Source: Thermus antranikianii DSM 12462
GTDB lineage: Bacteria > Deinococcota > Deinococci > Deinococcales > Thermaceae
Direction: 5' to 3'
NCBI RefSeq assembly: GCF_000423905.1
Contig: NZ_AUIW01000005.1
Coordinates: forward strand, 1-64,000
Length of the DNA stretch: 64,000 nt
The notes beneath the pieces are model-generated. The model ran no database searches. It worked only from the letters and a program-made list of their open reading frames with translations, and had not been told where the DNA came from. Of this stretch, positions 33,159 through 41,559 are shown piece after piece. Both the position numbers and the translations under genes were made by a program. Positions within the stretch are counted from its first letter, which is position 1; every line of letters begins with the position of its first letter.

Positions 33159-34667
33159 GTGGAGGCTAGCGGAACCATCGCAAAGGCCCTGGTGCTCAAG
33201 GGCATCACCAAACGCTTCCCCCTGGTCCTGGCCAACGACCACATCAGCCTGGACCTGAACTGGGGCGAGGTCCTGGCCCTGGTGGGGGAGAACGGGGCGG
33301 GGAAGTCCACCCTGATGAAGATCGTCTACGGTCTGCAGCCGCCGGACAAAGGGGAGATGTGGGTGGACGGCAAACCCTACCGACCCAAGAGCCCCCTGGA
33401 CGCCATCGCCCACGGCATCGGCATGGTCCACCAGCACTTCATGCTGGTGGAGCCCTTCACCGTGCTGGAGAACCTGGTCCTGGGCCTCGAGCCGGGAAGC
33501 CCTCTATACCTCAATCTGGACGAGGCCAGGAAGCGGGCCACCGCCCTCATGGAGGAGCTGGGCTTCCAGGTCCCCCTGGACGAGCGCATCGAGAACCTCC
33601 CCGTGGGCTTGCAGCAGCGGGTGGAGATCCTCAAAGCCCTCTACCGCCAGGCCAAAATCCTCATCTTGGACGAACCCACCGCCGTCCTAACCCCCCAGGA
33701 GGCAGAGGAGCTTTTCCGCTTTCTCAGGGCCTATGTGGCCAGGGGAAACGCCGCCATCTTCATCAGCCACAAGCTGAAGGAGGTGCTTTCCGTGTCCGAC
33801 CGGGTCACGGTGATCCGGGACGGAAGGGTGGTGGGCACGGTGAAGACCCCGGAAACCTCCTTGGAGGAGCTGGCCCGGATGATGGTGGGAAGGGAGGTGG
33901 TCCTGAGGGTGGAAAAGGGCCCTGCCCGGCCCGGCGAGGTGGTGCTGGAGGTGGAGGGCCTCGAGGCGCCCCCCAGGCTAAGGGGGGTGAGCTTCTTCGT
34001 ACGGGCTGGGGAGATCGTGGGCATCGCCGGGGTGGAAGGGAACGGCCAGAGCGAGCTGGTGGAGGCCCTGGCGGGCCTGCGCAAGTACCGGGGAACGGTG
34101 CGCTACCTGGGCCGCCCTCTTCCCCACCTGGCCCTCAAGGTCCGGGAGGCGGGCTTGAGCCATATTCCCGAAGACCGGCTTGCTAGGGGTTTGGTCCTGG
34201 ACTTCTCCGTGCGGGAAAACGCCATCCTAGGGGACCAGCACCGCCCCCCCTTCCGGAGCTTCCTGGGCTTTCTGGACGGGAAGGCCATGGAGCAGCACGC
34301 CCGGACCCTGGTGGAAACCTTTGACGTCCGCCCTCGCTCCACGGACCTCTCCGCCCGGCGCTTCTCCGGGGGGAACCAGCAGAAGATCGTGGTGGGCAGG
34401 GAGCTTTTGCGGAGGCCCCGCCTCCTCATCGCCGCCCAGCCCACCCGGGGCGTGGACGTGGGGGCCATAGAGTTTATCCACCAGCGCCTGGTGGAGGCCC
34501 GCGACCAGGGCCTGGCGGTGCTTCTGGTTTCCGCCGACCTTTCCGAGGTGATCAGCCTCTCAGACCGCATCCTGGTCATGTACGAGGGGCGCATTGTGGG
34601 AGAACTCACCCCGGAGGAAGCCAAGGAAGAGCGCCTAGGCCTCCTGATGGCGGGCGTGCCCGCCTAG
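33159..34667 (+). CDS. Nucleoside ABC transporter ATP-binding protein, two ABC domains
   Basis: The 502-residue protein has two fused ATPase domains, as in RbsA/MglA and BmpB-type nucleoside importers. Domain 1 has Walker [10 protein letters not shown] and Walker B LILDEPT with a short signature [12 protein letters not shown]. Domain 2 has a degenerate Walker A (GVEGNGQSE) and signature [15 protein letters not shown]. It pairs with the upstream BMP protein. The two permease genes expected for such a system are not in this window, since the next gene is on the opposite strand. GTG 33159 follows a -10 at six bases. The stop shares CTAG with the next gene. Confidence 0.9.
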   Translation: MEASGTIAKALVLKGITKRFPLVLANDHISLDLNWGEVLALVGENGAGKSTLMKIVYGLQPPDKGEMWVDGKPYRPKSPLDAIAHGIGMVHQHFMLVEPFTVLENLVLGLEPGSPLYLNLDEARKRATALMEELGFQVPLDERIENLPVGLQQRVEILKALYRQAKILILDEPTAVLTPQEAEELFRFLRAYVARGNAAIFISHKLKEVLSVSDRVTVIRDGRVVGTVKTPETSLEELARMMVGREVVLRVEKGPARPGEVVLEVEGLEAPPRLRGVSFFVRAGEIVGIAGVEGNGQSELVEALAGLRKYRGTVRYLGRPLPHLALKVREAGLSHIPEDRLARGLVLDFSVRENAILGDQHRPPFRSFLGFLDGKAMEQHARTLVETFDVRPRSTDLSARRFSGGNQQKIVVGRELLRRPRLLIAAQPTRGVDVGAIEFIHQRLVEARDQGLAVLLVSADLSEVISLSDRILVMYEGRIVGELTPEEAKEERLGLLMAGVPA

Positions 34668-35617
34668 TCGCCGCGGAACTCCCCGGCCACCCCGCCCAGG
34701 ACCACCACCTCCCCGGTCTTCAGGGCGTAGCGCACCCGCTCCCCCCGCACCACACCCCTTTCATCCCGGCTTTCCACCTTCCCATATAGGAAGGCGTACC
34801 CTTCCTTTTCCCTAAGAAGCGCCCGCTCAGCCTTGGTGGTGCGCCCGCCCTGGGTAAACTCCACCCCTCCGAGAAGCCAAAGCCGGTCCTCGTCCAGAAG
34901 ATAGCGCAAGGAACCCGCCTTGCCCGAAAGGGGTTTTTCCCCTTCGCGGCGTACTTCCAGGGGACCCTCCAATAGGGCCTCCCCGGTGTCGTTTCGGTAG
35001 CGGAGCCTCCGCCCCTCCACCCGCACCTGCCCTTGGGCCACCGCCACCTTTCCGGGAGCCGGCCTTAGCTCCAGCCGGCCTTCCTCCTCCAGGTACCGGG
35101 CCTCTCCCCCGGAGAGGAAGAGCTCCTCCACCCCACCCCGCTCCACCACCGCCAGGGGCCCCCTGGCCTCCACCTCCTCCCCCAGGCGCACCTCCACCCC
35201 CTTGGGGTCAAAGAGGACGAGCCGGAGGTAGCGCTCCCCTTTCCCCTCGCCGGCCCTTCGCAAACGCATCAGGTAGGGAAGCCCCTCCTGTTCCCAATCG
35301 GGGTTATAGGCCACCTCCACCCTTTCCCCCACCTTCAACCCCTCCTCCACCGCGCTTCCCAGATCCCTGAAGAAGGCTCGGTTCTCCACCTGGACCCTCT
35401 CGGGGGAAAGGGCTTGCAGCTCCCCCACCAGGAGGTCGCCGTAGTCCGCGTAGAAGAGGCTTCCCTCCTCCCCGCTCACCCAGGCCACCACCTTCTTCTC
35501 CTTCCGGGTGAGCTCCACCTGGGGGTGGAAGACCTCCTGGGCCAGGGCGAGGAGGCAAAGGGCGGCCACCCCAAGGAGGAACCTTGGGGCACGGCGGCAA
35601 GGGCGAGAGAGGAGCAC
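34664..35617 (-). CDS. OstA/LptA-like repeat protein, hypothetical
   Basis: The 317-residue protein has a signal peptide (near 14-26, LALAQ). The N-terminal half is of unknown type ([14 protein letters not shown]), and the C-terminal half (about 160-317) has the short beta-repeats of OstA/LptA domains, such as [35 protein letters not shown] and [15 protein letters not shown]. It is the third gene of a lptC-like/lptA-like unit. GTG 35617 is a tentative start. Thermus is not known to make classical lipopolysaccharide, so cargo is unknown; a lipid or glycolipid bridge between membranes is inferred. Confidence 0.65.
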   Translation of the reverse strand: MLLSRPCRRAPRFLLGVAALCLLALAQEVFHPQVELTRKEKKVVAWVSGEEGSLFYADYGDLLVGELQALSPERVQVENRAFFRDLGSAVEEGLKVGERVEVAYNPDWEQEGLPYLMRLRRAGEGKGERYLRLVLFDPKGVEVRLGEEVEARGPLAVVERGGVEELFLSGGEARYLEEEGRLELRPAPGKVAVAQGQVRVEGRRLRYRNDTGEALLEGPLEVRREGEKPLSGKAGSLRYLLDEDRLWLLGGVEFTQGGRTTKAERALLREKEGYAFLYGKVESRDERGVVRGERVRYALKTGEVVVLGGVAGEFRGD

Positions 35618-35629
35618 CTTGAACCCCGC

Positions 35630-36487
35630 CTACTTCTCCCCAAGCTTCCTAAACTCCCCCACGGGCAGGCGGAACTCCTTGCCGTAAACCCGCACCTGGT
35701 GGCGGTTCACATTGTGCTGGAGCGTGTTCCCCGAAAGCCTGAACCCCTCCTTCTTGTTCTCGCTCACCGCCGGCCTGCCCAAAACGATGGCCTCCCCGGT
35801 GGTATCGTCGTAGTAGAGGCTCTCCCCCGTGGTGACCAGATCCCCATCCTGGAGCCGCACCCCCCCGGTGGCGATGAGTTTTTTGGTTCCGGTGAGGCTC
35901 CGCACCTCCTTGGCCCGGATCACCAGGTCCCCGTCCTTGCGCTTGCGGGTGAGGACCACCTCCTTGGGATCGGTGAACACCGCCAGGCCCTTCTCCTCCT
36001 CATAGTAGACAAAGGCGGCCCGCCCCTCCTGGTTCCCGCTCCTTAGGAGGGCATTTTCGCTGCTGGAGGTGTCCGTGTCCACCTGGAAGGTCATGCGGCT
36101 CGCCTCCACCTCCACCGGGTCCTCCCCCGGCTTGGGCTCCTGGCGCATGCGGGCCGGGCCCAGAAGCTCCCCCTCCCCGGTTTTCTCCCGGTAGACCAGA
36201 ACCGGCCCCCTGGCCTCCACCCGGCCCCGGCGCACCACCACCCCGCCCTCAAAGCGGGCCTCCCGCTCCCCCTCCGCTTCCTGCATGGTCTTGCCCTTGG
36301 GAGCGGTGAGGGTGGCCTTGGGGGAGCGGATCTCCAGATCCTTCACCCGGCCCCTCACCTCCCCCTCAAAGGTCCAGGGACCGTAGCGCAGGTCCCCTGA
36401 AAGCCGACCCCCTTCCACCTGAATAACCCGGACCCCGGAAGCGGCCAAGGCCAAACCCAAAAGGGACAACCAAACCCACCTTCTCAT
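35630..36487 (-). CDS. LptA/OstA-like periplasmic protein
   Basis: The 285-residue protein has a signal peptide (cleavage near 17) followed by two stretches of LptA-like beta-jellyroll repeats: GGVVVRRGRVEARGPVLVYR with GEGELLG in the first, and TGGVRLQDGDLVTTGESLYY with TGEAIVLGRP in the second. LptA-type proteins stack to form a periplasmic slide for amphipathic lipids. ATG 36487 overlaps the stop of the LptC-like gene (ATGA), and the next OstA-like gene starts 12 bases after its stop. The normal LptA has about 180 residues, so this form is long. Confidence 0.72.
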   Translation of the reverse strand: MRRWVWLSLLGLALAASGVRVIQVEGGRLSGDLRYGPWTFEGEVRGRVKDLEIRSPKATLTAPKGKTMQEAEGEREARFEGGVVVRRGRVEARGPVLVYREKTGEGELLGPARMRQEPKPGEDPVEVEASRMTFQVDTDTSSSENALLRSGNQEGRAAFVYYEEEKGLAVFTDPKEVVLTRKRKDGDLVIRAKEVRSLTGTKKLIATGGVRLQDGDLVTTGESLYYDDTTGEAIVLGRPAVSENKKEGFRLSGNTLQHNVNRHQVRVYGKEFRLPVGEFRKLGEK

Positions 36488-37035
36488 GGGCTACCTCCTT
36501 CCACGGCACAAGGACCAAAGGTGCCACCCGCGGGAAACTCAAACCGCGGGCTTTCCGCCTCTATGCGCTCCATGCCGAAATCCGAGCGAAAGCCCTGGGC
36601 CTCCCCCCTAAGGTTAGGGGCCTCAATCCGCACCCAGGGGGCGAAAAACCCCTCCTTCTGACGGATGAGGACCTCCCCCCTGCCCGGGGCGGAAAGCTGG
36701 AGGCGGAAGCATCCCTTCAGGATCTCCACCCGGGCGAAAGGAGCCCGCAGGTTGTCCCCTGGCTCCACCGCCACCTCGGGGGCGAAAAGGCGCAGGTCCA
36801 ACCGGTCCCCCACATAGCGCTCCCCCCTAAGCCCCCCCTGGATGCGGAAAACTCCTCCCTCCTCCACCATCTCCTGGGCGGTGAACCGCCACTCCACCCC
36901 CTCCTCCTCGGGGAAAAGGTAGAACTCCACCCCCTTAAGGCGCACGCCTTCCGTGGGCAAGGGCTTGGGCGGGGGCCGGAGGAACCAAAAAATCACACCG
37001 AAGATGACAACAAGAAGAAGGGGGAGCCGCACCAC
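36484..37035 (-). CDS. LptC-like single-pass membrane protein
   Basis: The 183-residue protein has one N-terminal membrane helix (about 4-19) and a periplasmic beta-rich domain. Segments such as EGVRLKGVEFYLFPEEEGVEWRF and QEMVEEGGVFRIQGGLRGE resemble the DUF1239/LptC pattern, in which a statement of transcript product (here a lipid carrier partner) is anchored at the inner membrane. It is first in the three-gene unit, overlapping the LptA-like gene. No LptB/LptFG genes are visible in the window. Identification rests on topology, size and order, so it is tentative. Confidence 0.62.
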   Translation of the reverse strand: MVRLPLLLVVIFGVIFWFLRPPPKPLPTEGVRLKGVEFYLFPEEEGVEWRFTAQEMVEEGGVFRIQGGLRGERYVGDRLDLRLFAPEVAVEPGDNLRAPFARVEILKGCFRLQLSAPGRGEVLIRQKEGFFAPWVRIEAPNLRGEAQGFRSDFGMERIEAESPRFEFPAGGTFGPCAVEGGSP

Positions 37036-37089
37036 CTTCCCACCTTACCCAAGGCCCCTTGAGAAAGATGACAAGACCCGCAAGCCCTT

Positions 37090-38112
37090 TCAGCCTAAGA
37101 CATCCCGCGGGTTCCCCCGTACCCGCAGGTTCACCCAGGTCTTGCGCAGGCGCAGGAGGAGCTTCAAGGGACGGTAGAGGGGGGAAAGGGGCAGGGTGTA
37201 GGCGGGAAACTGGACGCGCCTACCCCCAAACCCCTCCTTGAAGCGCCATATCCCCTCCGCGTGGCTGCCCTCCGGGGTCCTGGGCACGCCCCAGAGGTCG
37301 TAGATGCGGTAGCCGCGTCCGATCCCATGGCGGATGGCCGCCAGGTGCATGCCCATGGGAGCCTTGGCCTCGGGGTGGGCGCGGCTGCTTCCCCCATAAA
37401 GGTAGTCCACCTTACCGGCGAAGGCCACGAAAAGCCCCGCCGCCAAGGCCTCCCCCTCCCTACGGGCCACGGCCAAGAAGGCCTCCCCATAGGGCTGGTT
37501 CATCTCCCTGAGCACCGCCTGGTAGTACTCCTTTGCGTGCTGCAGGAGCTTGGCCCGACGGTTGGTCTCCTCAAAGAGGCGGAAGAACTCGGGAAAGGCC
37601 TCCTCCCCCTCCACGCAAAGCTCCGTGCGCTTGAGGGCCAGGCGAGCGTTGCGGCGGTGCATCTCCTTCATCCCCTTAAGGAGGGCTTCTTCCCCTTGGG
37701 TGAGGTCCAGCCATACAGAATAGGCAGGCTGGATGGATTCCTCGAGGAGGAGGCCAGGGAAGGTGGGGGGAGGTTCCCCCGCCGGCAATCCCGCTTCGGG
37801 CTCGAGGACCAGGTGGGTACCCCGCACCCCCTGGGCCAGGGCCTTAGCCACCAGGGGCAGGTCCTCGAGGCGGGAAAGGGCAGGTCCCCTAGGGGCATAG
37901 GCCAGGCGGAGACCCCCAGGCAGGGGGCGCAGCAGCACCTGGGCCGCCCCCAGAAGCCCCTCCTTTCCGTAGACCGCAAGCCGCCTGGGCACCCAGCCGG
38001 AAAGCCGCTTCACCTCCCCCCAGCCCCAGGACTGCAGGGCGCTGGTGATGGGGAGGCTGGAAACCAGCCGGTTCCAGGCCTCAGGATCGGTGATCTCTAA
38101 AAGCTCGGCCAC
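37090..38112 (-). CDS. FemABX-family peptidoglycan bridge transferase (FemX-like)
   Basis: The 340-residue protein shows two GNAT-like lobes typical of Fem enzymes, which add amino acids from aminoacyl-tRNA to lipid II. Recognisable parts are ALQSWGWGEVKRLSGW (near 25), the ALLKGMKEMHRRNARLALKR segment and GKVDYLYGGSSRAHP. The downstream IYDLWGVPRTPEGSHAEGIWRFKEGFGG is the best Fem/MurM signature. Thermus peptidoglycan has glycine bridges on ornithine, so glycyl transfer is the likeliest reaction. Start GTG 38112 follows the response regulator gene by three bases, so both are cotranscribed. Confidence 0.87.
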   Translation of the reverse strand: MAELLEITDPEAWNRLVSSLPITSALQSWGWGEVKRLSGWVPRRLAVYGKEGLLGAAQVLLRPLPGGLRLAYAPRGPALSRLEDLPLVAKALAQGVRGTHLVLEPEAGLPAGEPPPTFPGLLLEESIQPAYSVWLDLTQGEEALLKGMKEMHRRNARLALKRTELCVEGEEAFPEFFRLFEETNRRAKLLQHAKEYYQAVLREMNQPYGEAFLAVARREGEALAAGLFVAFAGKVDYLYGGSSRAHPEAKAPMGMHLAAIRHGIGRGYRIYDLWGVPRTPEGSHAEGIWRFKEGFGGRRVQFPAYTLPLSPLYRPLKLLLRLRKTWVNLRVRGNPRDVLG

Positions 38113-38115
38113 CCC

Positions 38116-38865
38116 CTAAGCGTACAGGGCCTGGGCCAGCTCTTCTAGGAGGCCGTTCCCCTCCAGGGGTAGCCGCTTCTCCTCCAAATAGGCCTCCAGG
38201 TGGGAAACCAGGCGAGGGTCCTGCACCCGGGCCGCCCGCTCCCTCAAGGGCACCAAAGGCCAGCCGAAGGCCAGGTGGCCCAGGAGGTCATAGAGGTCGT
38301 ATTCACCGGGGAGAATGCGCCGCAAAAGGGCCTCGGTCCAGCCCTTGGCCAAAAGGTTTTGCAGAAGGGCACGGCGGCTTGCCGTCTTTCGCCAAAGAAG
38401 CTTGAAGCGGGCCTCCTCAGGCAAGGCATGCCGCAAGCGGCTACCCACCTCCTCGAGGCTATTCACCCGTTCCCCGCCGGGCAGCACATACCCTTCCCGG
38501 GCAAGAAGGTTCTCCACCACCTCCTTGAGCCGGCGGCTGGAAACGGGCTTCTCCAGGAAAAGATCCGCCCCCAAAGCCCGGCTGGGTCCCTCCAGCTCCC
38601 TGCCACCCCCGGTGAACATGATCACCGGCACCTTGGCTAGGCGCCGCACCGCCCGGATGCGCCCCAAAAGGGTGAGGCCATCCATATCCGGCATCATGAT
38701 GTCCAAGAGAATCAGATCCGGGGTTTCCCTGCGCAGGTACTCCAGGGCCGCTTTGGCCGAATCCGCCAGCACCACCTGATGGCCCGCCCCGGAAAAGAGC
38801 AACTCCAAAAGGTGCAGCAGGCGGAGGTCATCGTCCACCACAAGCAGCCGCGCCACAAAGGCCAT
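38116..38865 (-). CDS. Response regulator with C-terminal helical domain
   Basis: The 249-residue protein has an N-terminal receiver domain (about 5-120) with acidic residues in VVDDDLR, the phosphoacceptor Asp in LILLDIMMPDMDG (near 54), the Thr in VIMFTGGGREL and the Lys in FLEKPVSS. The rest (about 125-249) is an alpha-helical region without a recognisable DNA-binding or enzymatic motif. No sensor kinase gene is adjacent. ATG 38865 is chosen; longer frames upstream cross the pheA control region. It is divergent from pheA by only 51 bases and probably cotranscribed with the FemX-like gene. Confidence 0.85.
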   Translation of the reverse strand: MAFVARLLVVDDDLRLLHLLELLFSGAGHQVVLADSAKAALEYLRRETPDLILLDIMMPDMDGLTLLGRIRAVRRLAKVPVIMFTGGGRELEGPSRALGADLFLEKPVSSRRLKEVVENLLAREGYVLPGGERVNSLEEVGSRLRHALPEEARFKLLWRKTASRRALLQNLLAKGWTEALLRRILPGEYDLYDLLGHLAFGWPLVPLRERAARVQDPRLVSHLEAYLEEKRLPLEGNGLLEELAQALYA

Positions 38866-38916
38866 GCTAAGGGAGGCACCTTTTCCCTGTCTACGGGAAG
38901 CGGTAGGATGGAGGGC

Positions 38917-39738
38917 ATGAGGATCGCCTTCCAGGGAACGGAAGGAGCCTATAGCGAGGAGGCCCTCCTCAGGAACTTTCCCGGCTCTACCCCCATAGGC
39001 TTTCCCACCTTCCACCAGGTCTTCGAAGCGGTGGAAGCAGGGGAAGCGGAACTCGGGGTGGTGCCCGTGGAGAACACCACCGCAGGCAGCATCAACCAGA
39101 CCTACGACCTGCTCCTGGAAAGCGACCTCCACGTGGTGGGAGAGATCATCCACCGGGTGGAGCACTGCCTCCTCGCTCCCGAGGGCACCGAACTCAAAGA
39201 CCTCAAGGCGGTCAAAAGCCATCCCCAGGCCCTAGCCCAGTGCGACGGTTTCCTGGCCCGCATGCGCCTTACCCCCATCCCGGTTTTTGACACGGCAGGG
39301 GCAGCCCGGTCCCTATCGGAGAACCCCGAGCCCGGGGTGGGGGCCATCGCCAGCCGGCGGGCCGCGGAGCTTTACGGCCTAAAGGTGCTGGCGGAAAACA
39401 TCGAGGATTATCCCCACAACTACACCCGCTTTTTCGTCATCGGGCGAGAGGAAGCCCCAAAGGGAGAAGGTCCCCACAAGACCAGCATCGTCTTCGCCGT
39501 GCGCCACCGGCCCGGGGGGCTTTTGGAAGCTCTTTCCGTGTTCGCCGAGGCCGGGGTGAACCTCACCAAGCTGGAGTCGCGGCCTAGGCGCGATAAGCCC
39601 TTCAGCTACCTCTTCTACCTGGACCTCGAGGGCCACCTGGAAGATCCCGGCCCCGCCCAAGCCCTTCTGGGCCTTCTCAGACGGGCCGCCTTCCTTAAGG
39701 TTCTGGGCTCCTATCCCGCCTACCGCAACGGCGTCTAA
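38917..39738 (+). CDS. pheA: Prephenate dehydratase
   Basis: This stand-alone enzyme makes phenylpyruvate from prephenate for phenylalanine. The 273-residue protein has the periplasmic-binding-like catalytic domain (FQGTEGAYSEEALLRNF, PVENTTAGSINQTYD and the catalytic NYTRFFVIG), followed by an ACT domain (about 195-273) with GLLEALSVFAEAG and the ESRP phenylalanine-binding motif (KLESRPRRDKPF). TAGGAT (38904-38909) ends seven bases before ATG 38917, and GGAGGG also lies there. ATG 38908 falls within the -10 box and was rejected. It ends convergent with the CBS-ACT gene, sharing four bases. Confidence 0.95.
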   Translation: MRIAFQGTEGAYSEEALLRNFPGSTPIGFPTFHQVFEAVEAGEAELGVVPVENTTAGSINQTYDLLLESDLHVVGEIIHRVEHCLLAPEGTELKDLKAVKSHPQALAQCDGFLARMRLTPIPVFDTAGAARSLSENPEPGVGAIASRRAAELYGLKVLAENIEDYPHNYTRFFVIGREEAPKGEGPHKTSIVFAVRHRPGGLLEALSVFAEAGVNLTKLESRPRRDKPFSYLFYLDLEGHLEDPGPAQALLGLLRRAAFLKVLGSYPAYRNGV

Positions 39739-40367
39739 CCGGGGCGTACGTCCACCACCCGCTCCCCGGCAGCCCGAAGCCGGTCAGGGACACCCTCCAC
39801 ATCCTCCCCTACCACCCTCAGGACCAAGCGCTGGTACCCGTTCAAGTGGGCAGCGGTAGCGATGGACACGATGTTGGCCGGGGGAACCGCCCGGGCCATC
39901 TGGGCCAGGGCCCCGGGCACATCCGGGATGTCCACGGTGATGCGCAAGCCCCCCATCTTGAGCCCTAACACCTCAATGAAAGCCCTCAGGACATCGGTCA
40001 CGGTGATGATGCCCACCAGCTTATCCCCTTCCATCACCGGGAGGCCGCCGATCTTCCTCTCCTCCATCAAAAGGGCTGCCTTCTCCAGGGGCGCGTCGGC
40101 CTCCACGGTGATCACGGGCTTGGCCATAACCTCCTGCACCGTGAGCTTGGAGAGGAGGTAGTTCATCTCCCACACGGAGAGGGTGGTGGCCTTGGAGGGC
40201 ATGGCGTCCTTGAGGTCCTTGTCGGTGACCAGGCCAATGAGCTTCCCGTCCTTTACCACCGGCAACCGCCGGAAACCCTTGTTCTTCAAAAGGTTGATGG
40301 CCTCCAGCACCGGGGTATCCGGGGCCACGGTGAGGGGGTCCTTGGTCATCCAGTCCCTGACCAGCAT
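39735..40367 (-). CDS. Tandem CBS domain protein with ACT domain (AcuB-like)
   Basis: The 210-residue protein has two CBS motifs (about 1-60 and 75-130) that form a Bateman nucleotide-binding module, followed by an ACT domain (about 138-210; GGLRITVDIPDVPGALAQMARAV). This order matches AcuB-type proteins, which are linked to acetoin use in Bacillus, but the Thermus role is unknown. Sensing of adenine nucleotides and a small ligand is inferred. GGAGGTGAAGCC precedes ATG 40367. It lies between pheA and a terminator of the next gene, so it may share no operon with either. Confidence 0.87.
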   Translation of the reverse strand: MLVRDWMTKDPLTVAPDTPVLEAINLLKNKGFRRLPVVKDGKLIGLVTDKDLKDAMPSKATTLSVWEMNYLLSKLTVQEVMAKPVITVEADAPLEKAALLMEERKIGGLPVMEGDKLVGIITVTDVLRAFIEVLGLKMGGLRITVDIPDVPGALAQMARAVPPANIVSIATAAHLNGYQRLVLRVVGEDVEGVPDRLRAAGERVVDVRPG

Positions 40368-40406
40368 GGCTTCACCTCCGGTTCTCAGTCTACCCAGGGT
40401 TGGCGG

Positions 40407-40446
40407 GAAAAATGTCCCCCGTCCAGAGAGCCTGGACGGGGGACAT
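40407..40446 (-). terminator. Strong terminator after the outer-membrane-like gene
   Basis: A 14-base stem (40412-40425 with 40433-40446; ATGTCCCCCGTCCA) has a seven-base loop and is followed on the minus strand by TTTTT (40411-40407). It ends the gene starting at 40891. Confidence 0.85.
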
Positions 40447-40456
40447 GGGTCCTAAC

Positions 40457-40891
40457 CTAGCGCAGATTGGCCCCGATTACCGTGCGGGGGAAGCGCCCTC
40501 CCCCAAAGGCGTAGAAATACTCCCCATCCAGGAAGATCCCTGTGCGGGCGTCCAGGAGGAACTCCACCCCCAGGGAGAGATGAATCCCCACCTCACCCGG
40601 ACCGACAAAGTAGCCGGCGAGCCCCCCGCCGAAATAGGGACGTATCCCCCTGAGATCCCCATCCAACTGGCCCAGGTCAGTTTTGAACAGCACCTCACCC
40701 GCCACTAGGAAACCAGGCCCACCGGGAAAGAGGTCCACAAATCCCCGGAAGGCCAGGTTGCGCTCTAAGGGTGCCTCGAGGCCCAGTCCCAGCCCCGCCG
40801 GGGGCAGGGATAGGCGGAAGGACACCGCCCGCTGGGCAAAAGCTCCCGTGCCTAAGGCCAACAACGCCAACATCCAGAGCACTTTGCGCAT
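40457..40891 (-). CDS. Small secreted beta-rich protein, probable outer-membrane type
   Basis: I do not recognise a named family. The 144-residue protein has a clear signal peptide (MRKVLWMLALLALGTGAFAQ, cleavage near 20), then alternating polar and hydrophobic strands with glycine turns: LPPAGLGLGLEAPLER, FGGGLAGYFVGPGEVG, LGVEFLLDARTG. It ends VIGANLR. This pattern suggests a small beta-barrel or barrel-like protein. AGGTGG precedes ATG 40891. It is divergent from the Skp/OmpH-type chaperone gene, which handles outer-membrane proteins, and has its own strong terminator. Confidence 0.75.
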   Translation of the reverse strand: MRKVLWMLALLALGTGAFAQRAVSFRLSLPPAGLGLGLEAPLERNLAFRGFVDLFPGGPGFLVAGEVLFKTDLGQLDGDLRGIRPYFGGGLAGYFVGPGEVGIHLSLGVEFLLDARTGIFLDGEYFYAFGGGRFPRTVIGANLR

Positions 40892-40988
40892 AATCCACCT
40901 CCTCCATGCATGGTACCCCCACCTAGGACAAAGCGAAAGAGGGACTTCTCTCACGCACCCTTCACCCTAAGGCCTTAGGCTTTCTCCT

Positions 40989-41480
40989 ATGAAGCGCTTT
41001 TCCCTAGCAGCCCTCCTATTGGCCCTTGGTGCCCTCCTTGCCCCCATGCTGGCCCAGAACAGGAACGTGGCCACCCGGGTGGGGTTCGTGGATGCCGATG
41101 CCCTAGTGCAGGCCCACCCCGACTACAAGAAGGTGCAAGACCTCCAGGCCCAAGCCCGCAAGGAGCTGGCTCCCTTGGAGGAGAAACTCAAGCCCCTGGA
41201 CCAAAAGATCCGTTCAGGCCAGGCCACAGCCAAGGAACGCCAGGACTACGAGGCCCTCCTCAAGACCTACCAGGACACCCTGAAGAAATGGCAGGACCGG
41301 CAGAATCCGGTGCTTAAGCCCATCCTGGAGGAGGTGGACCAGGCCATCGCCAAGGTGGCCAAGGCCCAGGGCTTTGCCGTGGTCATGAGCCGCCAGGTGG
41401 CAGCCCAATCGGGGCTGGTGGTCTACGCCGACGAGGACACCGACCTCACCCAGGCGGTGATTAGAGAGTTGAAGAAGTAG
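40989..41480 (+). CDS. OmpH/Skp family periplasmic chaperone
   Basis: The 163-residue protein has a signal peptide (cleavage near 22, MLAQ) and the Skp fold: [18 protein letters not shown], then two long antiparallel coiled-coil helices (about 50-125, rich in Lys and Glu), and a C-terminal [12 protein letters not shown] strand. Skp-type proteins hold unfolded outer-membrane or S-layer proteins in the periplasm. TAGGCT (40976-40981) ends seven bases before ATG 40989, so the transcript is probably leaderless. A hairpin follows the stop. Confidence 0.88.
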   Translation: MKRFSLAALLLALGALLAPMLAQNRNVATRVGFVDADALVQAHPDYKKVQDLQAQARKELAPLEEKLKPLDQKIRSGQATAKERQDYEALLKTYQDTLKKWQDRQNPVLKPILEEVDQAIAKVAKAQGFAVVMSRQVAAQSGLVVYADEDTDLTQAVIRELKK

Positions 41481-41495
41481 CCCTCTAACCTCAGA

Positions 41496-41530
41496 CCCGG
41501 GGAAAGCATGCCCCGGGCTTCCCTTTTCCT
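41496..41530 (+). terminator. Probable terminator after the Skp-like gene
   Basis: CCCGGGG (41496-41502) pairs with CCCCGGG (41511-41517) around AAAGCATG, followed by CTTCCCTTTTCC, a pyrimidine tract rather than a pure T run. It is therefore moderate. Confidence 0.55.
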
Positions 41531-41552
41531 GTCCTTGCCGCCAGGTTATAAT
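41524..41552 (+). promoter_or_regulatory. Leaderless promoter of ftsK
   Basis: TTTTCC (41524-41529), 17 bases, then the perfect -10 TATAAT (41547-41552), which ends seven bases before ATG 41560. There is no room for a ribosome-binding site. Confidence 0.6.
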
Positions 41553-41559
41553 CCTTCCG

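Noticed and set aside
34664-37035. Naming the three genes lptC, lptA and lptA2 outright
   Set aside because: Similarity is by topology and repeat pattern only, and no LPS is known in Thermus.
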